Shown in pieces: positions 1 through 7,627 of a DNA stretch of 36,147 nt. A program made the position numbers and the translations under genes. Within the stretch, counting starts at the first letter, position 1. Each line of letters opens with the position of its first letter. Below the pieces are notes generated by a model. That model saw only the letters and a list, made by a program, of their open reading frames with translations, was not told where the DNA came from and made no database searches. This stretch comes from Microbacteriaceae bacterium (GTDB lineage: Bacteria > Actinomycetota > Actinomycetes > Actinomycetales > Microbacteriaceae): the NCBI GenBank assembly GCA_014377425.1, contig JACMPQ010000038.1:1-36147 (forward strand), written 5' to 3'.

Positions 1-41
<41 letters not shown>

Positions 42-44
42 GGG

Positions 45-404
45 TCAGAGTTTTGGGCCGAGACTGGCGGCGTGCGTATCGATTCCAGTCGAGGAACTCT
101 TTAGCTCAATCAGGATCGTGTGGGTGGGCGTTGACCCGGTGTTGGTTCCGGCGTGCCGCTGCTCGGGTAACCACACCGCCTGACCCGCTGACAACTTCAC
201 GTCTCGGTGCTGGTCGCCCAATCTGAGTCGGCGCTCAAAGTCGCTGAGGGTGACCATCACGCTATTCGGATGGTGGTGGGGGGTGGTTTCGGTACCCGGA
301 GTGTCCCGGTATTCGAGAACCCGCACAAACTCGTTCTCCCACAGGGTGCTGTAGTGGTCGGGGTTAGAGACGGTGGGATCGTCGCTATCTGAGGACGTGG
401 TCAT
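45..404 (-). CDS. Small cupin-domain protein
   Basis: A 119-residue single-domain cupin. The N-terminal 15 residues are polar and probably disordered. The core starts near NEFVRVLEYR and carries a His cluster (HHH, about residues 43-45) in the first cupin motif, then a second motif around LSAGQAVWLPEQRHAG. This supports a metal-binding beta-barrel, but the substrate cannot be read from sequence. It is the last gene of the minus-strand run after guanine deaminase, 66 nt downstream. A TAGCGT box 7 nt before the ATG suggests it can be transcribed alone as a leaderless mRNA. There is no strong Shine-Dalgarno sequence. A role linked to purine oxidation is inferred only from position. Confidence 0.8.
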   Translation of the reverse strand: MTTSSDSDDPTVSNPDHYSTLWENEFVRVLEYRDTPGTETTPHHHPNSVMVTLSDFERRLRLGDQHRDVKLSAGQAVWLPEQRHAGTNTGSTPTHTILIELKSSSTGIDTHAASLGPKL

Positions 405-411
405 AGCCTCG

Positions 412-417
412 ACGCTA
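412..417 (-). promoter_or_regulatory. Candidate leaderless -10 box of the cupin gene
   Basis: On the minus strand TAGCGT is followed by exactly 7 nt and then the ATG. This is the same spacing as at several plus-strand genes here and would place the transcription start at or next to the start codon. No clear -35 box was seen. Confidence 0.4.
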
Positions 418-470
418 CGTCGCGAACCGCTCCCTGTTCAAGGATTGCTTTTGCGACTTCCGGAGTGAAT

Positions 471-1010
471 TCAGTACTGGGTTCGCGATTGCAGCGCGAG
501 CCAGGCGTTGAAGGGCTCCGGCGCGTTGTCCGGCCGCACGCTGTCTACCGGCAGTGCCCAGGTGCTGCGATCGCGGCTGAAGAGTTCGTAAAATTCCCGG
601 TCGTCGAAGCCACCGCGGGCGGCGTCGTGGCGATCGGCAGCGAAGACGACGCGGTTGACTCGCGCCCAGAGGGACGCCGAGAGACAGAGCGGGCATGGTT
701 CGCAGGAGGTGTAGAGGGTCGCGCCGGCGAGGGAGAAGTCGCCGACGGCTTGGCAGGCGGCCCGGATGGCGACCACCTCAGCATGGGCGGTGGGGTCGAG
801 CTGCGCGGTGACGCGGTTCTGGCCTTCGGCTAAAGCTACGCCGTCGCGCACGATCACCGCGCCGAACGGTCCTCCGCCGTTGGCGACGTTGAGGGTGGCC
901 AGGTCAATCGCTCGGGCGAGCCAGGCGGCGTCCGTGCTTGCTAGGGTGTCGATGCTGGCTCGGCTGTCGGTGCTGGCCACAGCTTCGGGGAGCAGCGAGG
1001 AATCGGTCAT
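471..1010 (-). CDS. guaD: Guanine deaminase (CMP/dCMP deaminase fold)
   Basis: Predicted to hydrolyse guanine to xanthine and ammonia in the cytoplasm, giving the substrate for the xanthine dehydrogenase encoded upstream. 179 residues. The zinc site is visible as HAE at residues 76-78 and PCxxC-type CEPCPLC at 103-109, followed by the SLWARV helix. Together with the C-terminal region (GGFDDREFYELF) this fits bacterial cytidine-deaminase-fold guanine deaminases better than tRNA adenosine deaminases. The ATG overlaps the xdhC stop as ATGA, and GGGAGG lies upstream. The first 30 residues are an extra tail with three imperfect six-residue repeats (ASTDSR, ASIDTL, ASTDAA) encoded by an 18-bp tandem repeat. 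A related nucleoside deaminase is the main alternative. Confidence 0.85.
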   Translation of the reverse strand: MTDSSLLPEAVASTDSRASIDTLASTDAAWLARAIDLATLNVANGGGPFGAVIVRDGVALAEGQNRVTAQLDPTAHAEVVAIRAACQAVGDFSLAGATLYTSCEPCPLCLSASLWARVNRVVFAADRHDAARGGFDDREFYELFSRDRSTWALPVDSVRPDNAPEPFNAWLALQSRTQY

Positions 1011-2080
1011 GTTGTAATCCTCCCGTACGTTTGCTGAGTGGCAGCAGGGTCGAACGGACGGTGGGCGGGCCGGTGGACGGGCCCGGTCGTGTGTGTGAGC
1101 GGCTTCGCGCTCGCGCCGGTGCGTGCCACCACGATCTCGGCGAGGATCGCGACGGCAGTTTCGGCCGGAGAACTCGCCCCGATATCGAGGCCGATCGGCG
1201 AATGCATCCGGCTGATTGCTTCGTCGCTTACCCCGCGCACCCGAAGCACCGCAACGCGCTCCTCGTGGGTGCGGCGGGAGCCCATCGCACCGACAAACGC
1301 GACCGGCAGAGCGAGGGCCTGTTCTAGAACATCGTTATCAAAGCGGGCGTCGTGGCTGAGCACGCAAATCACCGTACGGGAGTCGGTTTCGGCTTGAGGG
1401 AGGTAGCTGGCGGGCCAGGCCACCACGAGTTCGGCGCCCGGAAAGCGCGCAGGGGTGGCAAAGAGGGCGCGCGGGTCGCAGACGGTAACCCGATAGCCGA
1501 GGGCTTGGGCCGCGAGGCTGAGGGCGGCGGAGTAATCCATCGCGCCGAAGATGATCAGGCGGGGCGGCACCGCGAAGACTTCGAAAAAGACCTCGAGCGG
1601 TTCGTCGTCGCAGTTGAGCAGCGTCGTGCCGCTGACACCGCGGCTACGGTGCGCCTCAAGCTCGGCGGCAAGCCGCGTCTCGCGACCGTCCGGGTCTCCG
1701 CTGAGCACGCTGAAACGCGAAGCCTCGACGCCTGCCGCCGCGTTTTTCCACTCTTCGACGACCGGATGCCCACTGCCGACACGTTCCACCTGAACGCGGA
1801 GTCGTCCGCCGCAGCTGAGCCCCACGCTGAACGCGCTAACTGAATCGAAGCCGTACTCCGCCGTGCGCGCGACGCCATCGGCCAACACGAGGGAACAGGT
1901 TTCCACCACGGCTCCCTCCACACAGCCGCCGGCGATGCTCGCAATCACCGCGCTGCCGTCGAAGGCCATCGAGGTGCCGACCGTGCGCGGCGCGCTGCCG
2001 TCGACCGCGACGACGGTGGCCACCGCAATCCTGCCCGAGGCCGCAATAGCTTCGAGCAATTGCGCGGCGATCTCAAACAT
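1007..2080 (-). CDS. xdhC: XdhC/CoxI-family molybdenum hydroxylase maturation factor
   Basis: XdhC proteins bind molybdenum cofactor, help its sulfuration and insert it into xanthine dehydrogenase. They are not enzyme subunits. 357 residues from an ATG at 2080 with AAAGGA upstream. An in-frame ATG 78 nt further upstream lies inside the preceding gene and gives a non-family N-terminus. The N-terminal XdhC/CoxI domain includes VDGSAPRTVGTSM and SIAGGCVEG. The C-terminal Rossmann domain starts near RLIIFGAMDYSAAL and ends with FVGAMGSRRTHEER and SPIGLDIGASSPAETAVAIL, all hallmarks of the family. The start overlaps the end of the Mo subunit gene by 8 nt and the stop overlaps guaD by 4 nt, so the genes are probably translationally coupled. 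The last 30 residues are a low-complexity His/Pro/Arg tail. Confidence 0.93.
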   Translation of the reverse strand: MFEIAAQLLEAIAASGRIAVATVVAVDGSAPRTVGTSMAFDGSAVIASIAGGCVEGAVVETCSLVLADGVARTAEYGFDSVSAFSVGLSCGGRLRVQVERVGSGHPVVEEWKNAAAGVEASRFSVLSGDPDGRETRLAAELEAHRSRGVSGTTLLNCDDEPLEVFFEVFAVPPRLIIFGAMDYSAALSLAAQALGYRVTVCDPRALFATPARFPGAELVVAWPASYLPQAETDSRTVICVLSHDARFDNDVLEQALALPVAFVGAMGSRRTHEERVAVLRVRGVSDEAISRMHSPIGLDIGASSPAETAVAILAEIVVARTGASAKPLTHTTGPVHRPAHRPFDPAATQQTYGRITT

Positions 2081-4898
2081 CCGTGGTTCCTTTCGCCAGC
2101 ATTCGCCATAGACGGTCGCGCGACATCGGCAACTCGAATGGCCGCACCCCGATGGCATCCCGAATCGCGTTCGCCAACGCCGCCGCTACCGGGTTGTAGG
2201 GCGCCTCGCTCATCGATTTTGCGCCGAGCGGACCGAGAGCGTCATGGGTCTCGGCAAAAAACACCTCGGTGACCGGCAGGTCGGCCATCTGCGGCACGTG
2301 ATAGTTACGAAACGTAGTGGTCGTTACCCGGCCCTCGCCGTCGAGAATCAGCTCCTCGAATAGTGCGGTGCCGATGGCCTGAGCGGTGCCGCCCTCGATT
2401 TGTCCGCGCAATTGCTCGGGGTTGAGTACGGTGCCGGCATCCGCCGCCTGAATCGATTGCAGGATCTGCACCTCGCCGGTGGCCCGGTCAACCGCCACCC
2501 GAAACGCGTGTACGTTAAACGCGACCGAACGGGGTGTGCCGTTGTGGCTGCCGTCGGCTATGAGTGCACCGGATGCCACGAGCTCAGCGGCCGTGGTCAC
2601 CCGGGTTCCGCGCCGCACGCCGTGCGCGACCAGGTGTCCCGCGTCGGTGCTGGCCGGGTCGAAATCGGGAGCGGAAGGGGTGCCGGCCAGAGCATCCGGT
2701 AGCGAAGCACCGGGGGGTGCATCAGCCAGCGACGCATCCGGCAACGATTCATCCGGCAACGATGCAGCTGTCAACTCCGCAGCACGCGCCAGCATCGCTC
2801 CCGCAAGCTTTCCCGCTGCCGCGTACAGCGCTTTTCCGGCCACCACCACCCCGGCCGAGCCGAACGCGCCGGTGTCGTAGCGCGTGACATCCGTGTCCGA
2901 TTGGCGCACTTTGATTCGATCCACGGTGGTGTTGAGTCGGGTGGCCACAAGCTGGGTGTGCACGGTGGTGCTGCCGCTGCCAAAATCCGCCGTGCCGACC
3001 GAGATTTCATAGTCGCCGGATGCCAGCAGCTCAACGGTCGTGTCGGCAAAGTGTCCGCGTGGGGGCAGGGTCGCGATCATCGCGAGCGCCATGCCGGTGC
3101 CCTCCGCCCAGCTCGGCTCGGCAGGTACCGGAGTCGAAAAGGGGCGGGCGAGGGCGGACTGAGCCAGGTCGAGGCACTGGTCGAGACCGTAGCTGCCATA
3201 GAGCAGGTCGCTGGTTTCCTCGGCATCGGTGGTGATCATCGGATCCCCAGGAACGATGACGTTCTTGCGGCGCAACTCGAACGGGTCGATGTCGAGCGTT
3301 CGGGCCAAATCATCCATTGCCGACTCGATCGCGAAGATCACCTGACCGAGACCGTAGCCGCGAAACGCACCCGAGGGCAGGTTGTTGGTGTAGACCGCCT
3401 CGGCATCCACCCGTTTGTTGGCGCAGCGGTAGACGCTGATCGACTCGTTGACGCTGTGAAACATCACCCCGATGCCGTGGTTGCCGTAGGCGCCGGTGTC
3501 GCTGAGCTCGTCGACGTGCATCGCCGTGAGGGTGCCGTCGCTGAGAGCACCGAGCGTCACCGTGATGCGCATCGGATGCCGCGGCGGAGCGATCGTAAAC
3601 TCGTCCTCCCGGGTGAACTCGTACTGCACGGCTTTGCCGGTTTTCAGTACCGCGAGGGTCACCAGATCCTCGGTGAGCAGCTCCTGTTTTCCGCCGAAGC
3701 CGCCGCCGACCCGCGCGGTGAACACCCGTACGGTTTCCGGCGCGAGGCCGAAGATGTGGCAGAGCTCATCCCGCACCAGAAACGGCACCTGACTGGAGGT
3801 GCGCAGCACGAGCCGGCCAGCGGCGTCGAGCCACCCGCGGGTGGAGTGGGTTTCGAGGGCCGCGTGGTTGATGCGCTGCGTCTGCCAGGTGCCGGTGACC
3901 ACGGCGTCGGCCACGGCGAGCGCTGCGGCAACGTCGCCCATTTCGCCGTGGAGCTGGGCCAACACGTTGCGTTCCGGTGCGGCGATGCGCGATTCGGCGC
4001 CCTTGTTGGGGTGCACCAGCGGTGCGCCGGGGGAGCGGGCGGCATCCGGGTCAAACACCGCAGGAATCAGCTCGTACTCGACCACGATCGCATCCCGAGC
4101 GCGCCGGGCAATGGCGATGCTGTCGGCAACGATGGCGGCCACCCGCTGGCCGCGAAAGCGCAGCACAGCATCGAGCACGAGCGTGTCGTCGGGATCGTCG
4201 GTGCGATCCTCGTGGCGGCCGGTAGAGAACAGGGTGGCGGGGGAGTCGAAGTGGGTGAGCACCGCCCGCACGCCGGCAATGGCTTCCGCGGCGGTCGTAT
4301 CAATAGAACGAATTCGGGCGTGCGCGTGCGGGCTGCCGAGCACCGCGAGGTGCAACAGGCCGGTGGTGCGAAAGTCGAGGGTGTACGGCTCCTGGCCGGT
4401 GGCGATTCGCATTCCGGCGGGTGCGGCCACCGAACGTCCGGCGGCGTCACCCACGGGCGCGATCTCGGTATTACTCACCCCACAAATGGCATCGTGAATC
4501 GAGCGGTAGCCGGTGCAGCGACACAGGTTGTTTTTGAGCAGGCGCGGGGTGTCGACATCCGCTGACTCTGGCAGGGTACTTGCCGTCACGATTAGACCGG
4601 CGGTGCAAAAGCCGCACTGGTAACCGGCGGCGTCAACGAAACTTTGCTGCACCGGATGCGGGTGCTCGGCCGTGCCCAGCCCCGCCACCGTAGTCACCTC
4701 GGCGCCGTCAAGGCGGTGCGCCGGGTACAGGCAGGAGTGCACGGCGTTACCGTTGAGCAGTACCGTGCAGGCACCGCAATCACCGGCGTCGCAGCCCATC
4801 TTGACGTCGAACTGGTGAAGATCGCGCAGCACCGTGCGCAGAACCTCGCCGGGTTTGGGGTGCGCCTCAACGCTCTCTCCGTTGAGCTGAAATTTCAC
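2073..4898 (-). CDS. Xanthine dehydrogenase, fused [2Fe-2S] and molybdopterin subunit
   Basis: Predicted catalytic chain oxidising hypoxanthine/xanthine to urate. 941 residues from a GTG (4898) whose GTGA overlaps the stop of the FAD-subunit gene. Residues 1-140 are the iron-sulfur module: plant-type cluster Cys 36, 41, 44, 56 and second cluster Cys 95, 98, 126, 128 (CGFC...CRC). The rest is the molybdopterin-binding domain, with VGGGFGGKQE, GAFRGYGLGQ and, near the C-terminus, GAKSMSEAPYNP containing the expected catalytic Glu. Separate FeS and Mo subunits are the commoner bacterial plan, so FeS-Mo fusion with a free FAD subunit is unusual. A low-complexity insertion of SLPD-type repeats lies in the last third. 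Neighbouring guaD and xdhC support a purine substrate, but another molybdenum hydroxylase activity is possible. Confidence 0.9.
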   Translation of the reverse strand: MKFQLNGESVEAHPKPGEVLRTVLRDLHQFDVKMGCDAGDCGACTVLLNGNAVHSCLYPAHRLDGAEVTTVAGLGTAEHPHPVQQSFVDAAGYQCGFCTAGLIVTASTLPESADVDTPRLLKNNLCRCTGYRSIHDAICGVSNTEIAPVGDAAGRSVAAPAGMRIATGQEPYTLDFRTTGLLHLAVLGSPHAHARIRSIDTTAAEAIAGVRAVLTHFDSPATLFSTGRHEDRTDDPDDTLVLDAVLRFRGQRVAAIVADSIAIARRARDAIVVEYELIPAVFDPDAARSPGAPLVHPNKGAESRIAAPERNVLAQLHGEMGDVAAALAVADAVVTGTWQTQRINHAALETHSTRGWLDAAGRLVLRTSSQVPFLVRDELCHIFGLAPETVRVFTARVGGGFGGKQELLTEDLVTLAVLKTGKAVQYEFTREDEFTIAPPRHPMRITVTLGALSDGTLTAMHVDELSDTGAYGNHGIGVMFHSVNESISVYRCANKRVDAEAVYTNNLPSGAFRGYGLGQVIFAIESAMDDLARTLDIDPFELRRKNVIVPGDPMITTDAEETSDLLYGSYGLDQCLDLAQSALARPFSTPVPAEPSWAEGTGMALAMIATLPPRGHFADTTVELLASGDYEISVGTADFGSGSTTVHTQLVATRLNTTVDRIKVRQSDTDVTRYDTGAFGSAGVVVAGKALYAAAGKLAGAMLARAAELTAASLPDESLPDASLADAPPGASLPDALAGTPSAPDFDPASTDAGHLVAHGVRRGTRVTTAAELVASGALIADGSHNGTPRSVAFNVHAFRVAVDRATGEVQILQSIQAADAGTVLNPEQLRGQIEGGTAQAIGTALFEELILDGEGRVTTTTFRNYHVPQMADLPVTEVFFAETHDALGPLGAKSMSEAPYNPVAAALANAIRDAIGVRPFELPMSRDRLWRMLAKGTTDV
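2693..2764. repeat. In-frame 15-bp tandem repeat inside the xanthine dehydrogenase gene
   Basis: Four imperfect 15-bp units (CATCCGGTAGCGAAG, CATCAGCCAGCGACG, CATCCGGCAACGATT, CATCCGGCAACGATG), the first separated from the others by 12 bp. The last two differ by one base. On the minus strand they encode repeats of SLPD plus one residue, giving a loop of about 30 residues that is not expected in the family. Confidence 0.85.
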
Positions 4899-5884
4899 GC
4901 CGCACCGCCCAATTCGATTCTGAGCTGTTCGGCAAGAAGCGCGCTCATCGCTCGGCGCCAGTCCGGGGCGCCGTGCGGGTCGGAGAACCACTCGTCGATG
5001 CCGAGAACGGTATTTCTCAGGGCTCGGGCACTCGGCACCTCGTCGAAGCGGAACTGTCGGGGGCGGGGGGTGCCCGCGGTGATGGTGAACACGGCCTCGC
5101 CGCTGTCATCCACCCGAGCGATCACCACCGTGCCACTGCGGCCCAGCGGCGAGAGCGCGATGCGGCGAAAACCACTGCGGGCGGTGAGGGCGCTGAGCGG
5201 AATCTCGATCGAGCGCAGGACCTCGCCGTGCGCGAGGGAATTCTGATGGTTGCCGGTGACCAGGCTCGCCACCGGATGCCGACGCTCGCCGCCATCCGGA
5301 GTCCAGATCAGCGCCTCGGCGTCGAGGGCGGCGCCGAGTGCCGTCATCGGTGCGGCGGCAAGCGAGAGCGCAATGTTGCCGCCCACGGTGGCGAAGCGCC
5401 AGATCTTCTCCGAGCCCAGAAGTGCCGTTGCGCACTGCCAGAACAGTGGATGTGCTTCTGGCGCAATCGCGGCAGAAAGCACGCGGCCGATCGACGGATC
5501 TCCGAGCGTGCTATTGCCGGATGGAGTGCTCTCACCGGTTGCTCCGGCACCGGTTACACAGCCGCCGGCTACTTGGTCGCCGACGGCACGACCGCCGACG
5601 GCCCCTCGATGTCCGAACGGCGAGCCGGGGGCCGCAGCCCGCAACTCGGGCGGGGTGAGCTCTGCGAGTTCGGCAAAGGTGCAAGTGCCGGCGATGCCGA
5701 GGGTCGTTTCACCGAGCGTGATCGGCTCCCAGCCGAGGGCAGTGAGATCAACCATTCCCCGAATGTCGGGTTGGGCTTCGGAGAACAGCCAGGTTCCCCC
5801 GCTGAGGGGCACCTCCCCTGGAGCGAACCGCAAATCGGTGCGGCTGTGCGCGGTGCGGATGACGTCTAATTCGTAAAGATCCAT
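4895..5884 (-). CDS. Xanthine dehydrogenase FAD-binding subunit (CoxM/XdhB-like)
   Basis: FAD subunit that passes electrons from the FeS clusters to NAD+ or another acceptor. 329 residues. FAD-binding signatures are the SGGTWL loop (28-33) and the FATVGGNIA segment (about 165-172), followed by a CO-dehydrogenase flavoprotein C-terminal domain. First gene of the xdh operon; its stop overlaps the GTG of the next gene. No clear Shine-Dalgarno precedes the ATG. A weak TTAACT 10 nt upstream would allow a near-leaderless transcript. Between residues 78 and 145 there is an insertion of about 60 residues rich in Gly, Ala, Ser and Thr where the family normally has a short linker before the HPLF-type helix. 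Confidence 0.88.
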   Translation of the reverse strand: MDLYELDVIRTAHSRTDLRFAPGEVPLSGGTWLFSEAQPDIRGMVDLTALGWEPITLGETTLGIAGTCTFAELAELTPPELRAAAPGSPFGHRGAVGGRAVGDQVAGGCVTGAGATGESTPSGNSTLGDPSIGRVLSAAIAPEAHPLFWQCATALLGSEKIWRFATVGGNIALSLAAAPMTALGAALDAEALIWTPDGGERRHPVASLVTGNHQNSLAHGEVLRSIEIPLSALTARSGFRRIALSPLGRSGTVVIARVDDSGEAVFTITAGTPRPRQFRFDEVPSARALRNTVLGIDEWFSDPHGAPDWRRAMSALLAEQLRIELGGAA

Positions 5885-6049
5885 TGCAACTAACAGTTAA
5901 GGCCATCCACCCTCGGCAGAGGTGACAACACTCGGCCGTTCAGCCAAAACCGGGTTTGGTATAAGCCGGTGGACTAGTATCCGGCCGGTGCGCTGACCGC
6001 TGGAAGACAACGATCACCGCACCGGAGTGCCAAGCGGGAAGGAACCTGA
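5885..6049. promoter_or_regulatory. Intergenic region between dctA and the xdh operon, with palindromes
   Basis: 165 nt holding the likely xdh operon promoter. A near-perfect 16-bp palindrome, CCAAAACCGGGTTTGG, lies at 5944-5959 (one mismatched pair) and is a candidate operator. A perfect 8-bp inverted repeat, CCGGTGCG at 5985-5992 and CGCACCGG at 6018-6025, could form a hairpin in the transcript. It has no U-tract, so it is not a convincing intrinsic terminator for dctA. No riboswitch family was recognised. Confidence 0.45.
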
Positions 6050-7429
6050 TTACCGAACGGCGGTGTTGAACACGGCGGTGTCAGGTACGGCGGCGACAGG
6101 CACAGCGGCACCACTGTGACCATCCGCAACCGCACCGTGTTCGTCGCCGGCAATCATCTTCTCGTCGTAGGGTCGTTTTCCGGAGAGTACGGCGCGAACC
6201 TGCTCGGCGTCGACCTGGTGCGTCCAGCGACCGATCAGCAGTGTAGCTACCGCGTTACCGGTGAAGTTGGTCACCGCTCGGGCCTCCGACATGAACCGAT
6301 CGATACCGACGATCACCCCGACACCGTTCACCAAATCGGGTCGGTAGGTCTGCAGCCCTCCGGCGAGGGTGGCAAGCCCCGCCCCGGTGACCCCTGCTGC
6401 GCCCTTCGACGCGATGATCATGAAGGCCAAGAGCCCGATCTGTTCCCCAATCACGAGCGGGGTGCCCATCGCATTGGCGATGAACAGCGACGCCATCGTG
6501 AGATAAATTGCCGTGCCGTCGAGGTTGAAGGAGTAACCGGTCGGCACGGTGATTCCCACGACGGACTTGGAAACGCCCAGGTGCTCCATCTTGGAAATGA
6601 GCCGGGGCAGGGCTGACTCCGACGACGAGGTGCCGACGATGAGCAAATACTCGCGGCCGAGGTACTTCATTAGGCTAAAAATATTCACGCCGGTCACGAG
6701 CTTCAGCAGGGTGCCGAGGACCGCCGCAATAAAGATCGCACAGGTGATGTAGAAACCTAGCAACAGCGTGCCGAGGCTCACCAGTGCACCGGCCCCGGTG
6801 CTTCCGACGACAGCGGCAATGGCACCAAAGGCACCGAGAGGAGCTAGCCAGAGCACCATGCTCAAGATGCGAAAAACTAGCGCCTGGAGCTTTTTAATCG
6901 CCTCGAGGATGCTGGCTCCCACCGCGCCCAGCCCGTGGAGGGCAAATCCCACCAGCAGGGCAATGAAGAGCACCTGCAGGATGCTGCCCGAGCTGAACGC
7001 CGAGAACAGCGTTTCGGGGATTATTCCGAGGATGAAACCCGAGGTTGTTGTGGCCTCGCCAGCCGCCTTGTAGCTGGCGCCCGCGATGTTCAGCCCGGTG
7101 CCGGGGTGGAGCAGGTTGCCCACAACAAGACCGATCGCCAGGGCGAAGGTCGACATCACCAGGAAATAGCCAATCGCGAGCCCGCCGATCTTTCCCACCG
7201 TCGCCGCATTGGCGATAGACCCGACGCCAATCACGATGGTGCAAAAAATCACCGGCGTGATCATCATTTTGATCAGAGCCACAAAGCCTTTACCAATCGG
7301 ATCAAGCGTTTTGGCAAATTCCGGTGCCGTGAGACCCACAATGGCCCCGATCGCTACCGCGGCAATAACGGCGATGTAGAGGTAGTGGTTGCGATCGAGT
7401 CGTCGCAGGGTGCTGAACGCCTGTGTCAT
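6050..7429 (-). CDS. dctA: C4-dicarboxylate:cation symporter (DAACS family)
   Basis: Inner-membrane symporter importing succinate, fumarate or malate with protons or sodium. 459 residues, multiple hydrophobic segments. Diagnostic DAACS motifs are present: a Ser-rich SSSESALPRL loop and GYSFNLDGTAIY with the downstream TMASLF helix. The N-terminal MTQAFSTLRRLDRNHYLYI and IGKGFVALIKMMITPVIF match the DctA subgroup rather than glutamate transporters. It is divergent from a DcuS/CitA-type kinase and its regulator, which likely activate it. No terminator separates it clearly from the xdh operon 165 nt downstream. The last 27 residues are an extra tail of TAV/AVP repeats from a 15-bp tandem repeat. 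Substrate range is inferred from family and context. Confidence 0.93.
   Translation of the reverse strand: MTQAFSTLRRLDRNHYLYIAVIAAVAIGAIVGLTAPEFAKTLDPIGKGFVALIKMMITPVIFCTIVIGVGSIANAATVGKIGGLAIGYFLVMSTFALAIGLVVGNLLHPGTGLNIAGASYKAAGEATTTSGFILGIIPETLFSAFSSGSILQVLFIALLVGFALHGLGAVGASILEAIKKLQALVFRILSMVLWLAPLGAFGAIAAVVGSTGAGALVSLGTLLLGFYITCAIFIAAVLGTLLKLVTGVNIFSLMKYLGREYLLIVGTSSSESALPRLISKMEHLGVSKSVVGITVPTGYSFNLDGTAIYLTMASLFIANAMGTPLVIGEQIGLLAFMIIASKGAAGVTGAGLATLAGGLQTYRPDLVNGVGVIVGIDRFMSEARAVTNFTGNAVATLLIGRWTHQVDAEQVRAVLSGKRPYDEKMIAGDEHGAVADGHSGAAVPVAAVPDTAVFNTAVR
6057..6116. repeat. In-frame 15-bp tandem repeat at the 3' end of dctA
   Basis: Four imperfect 15-bp units starting ACGGCGGTGTTGAAC, ACGGCGGTGTCAGGT, ACGGCGGCGACAGGC and ACAGCGGCACCACTG. 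On the minus strand they encode five-residue repeats (VAAVP, DTAVF, NTAVR) at the extreme C-terminus of DctA. Confidence 0.85.
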
Positions 7430-7532
7430 AAAAGTGCTGTCCCGTCAGTGGTACGTCGTTGTGCCGATGCCCCGGGTGAGGAGCCATTTCAGCCTGGCAG
7501 GGCACGACATGGCATGCTAGTTGTGGTCATAT

Positions 7533-7551
7533 TGGTCGCGTCTCGCGACCA
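7533..7551. promoter_or_regulatory. Palindrome in the dctA / sensor kinase divergent region
   Basis: Perfect 8-bp arms TGGTCGCG and CGCGACCA separated by TCT, in the 198-nt region between the divergent dctA and kinase genes. It is a candidate binding site for the response regulator encoded downstream; a hairpin in the kinase leader is the alternative. Confidence 0.45.
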
Positions 7552-7572
7552 CGGGTAGTGCCCGGAATGAGC

Positions 7573-7607
7573 GCTTCCGCGGAAGCACTGGCCCGGAAGC
7601 ACTGGCC
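7573..7607. repeat. Perfect palindrome overlapping a 14-bp direct repeat upstream of the kinase gene
   Basis: GCTTCCGCGGAAGC (7573-7586) is a perfect 14-bp palindrome. It overlaps two identical, directly adjacent copies of CGGAAGCACTGGCC (7580-7593 and 7594-7607). The block ends about 20 nt before the kinase start codon, so it could be a regulator-binding site or an RNA structure near the ribosome-binding site. Confidence 0.6.
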
Positions 7608-7627
7608 CGCAAGACGGAGGGGCATCC

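Noticed and set aside
2901-4565. Long open frame on the plus strand opposite the xanthine dehydrogenase gene
   Set aside because: Reads as Gly/Arg/Val/Glu-rich sequence with no domain and is antisense to clear FeS and Mo motifs. Typical GC-rich shadow frame.
5985-6025. Inverted repeat as a terminator for dctA or a riboswitch for the xdh operon
   Set aside because: No U-tract follows on the minus strand and I could not match it to a purine or other known riboswitch consensus. Kept only as an unassigned inverted repeat.
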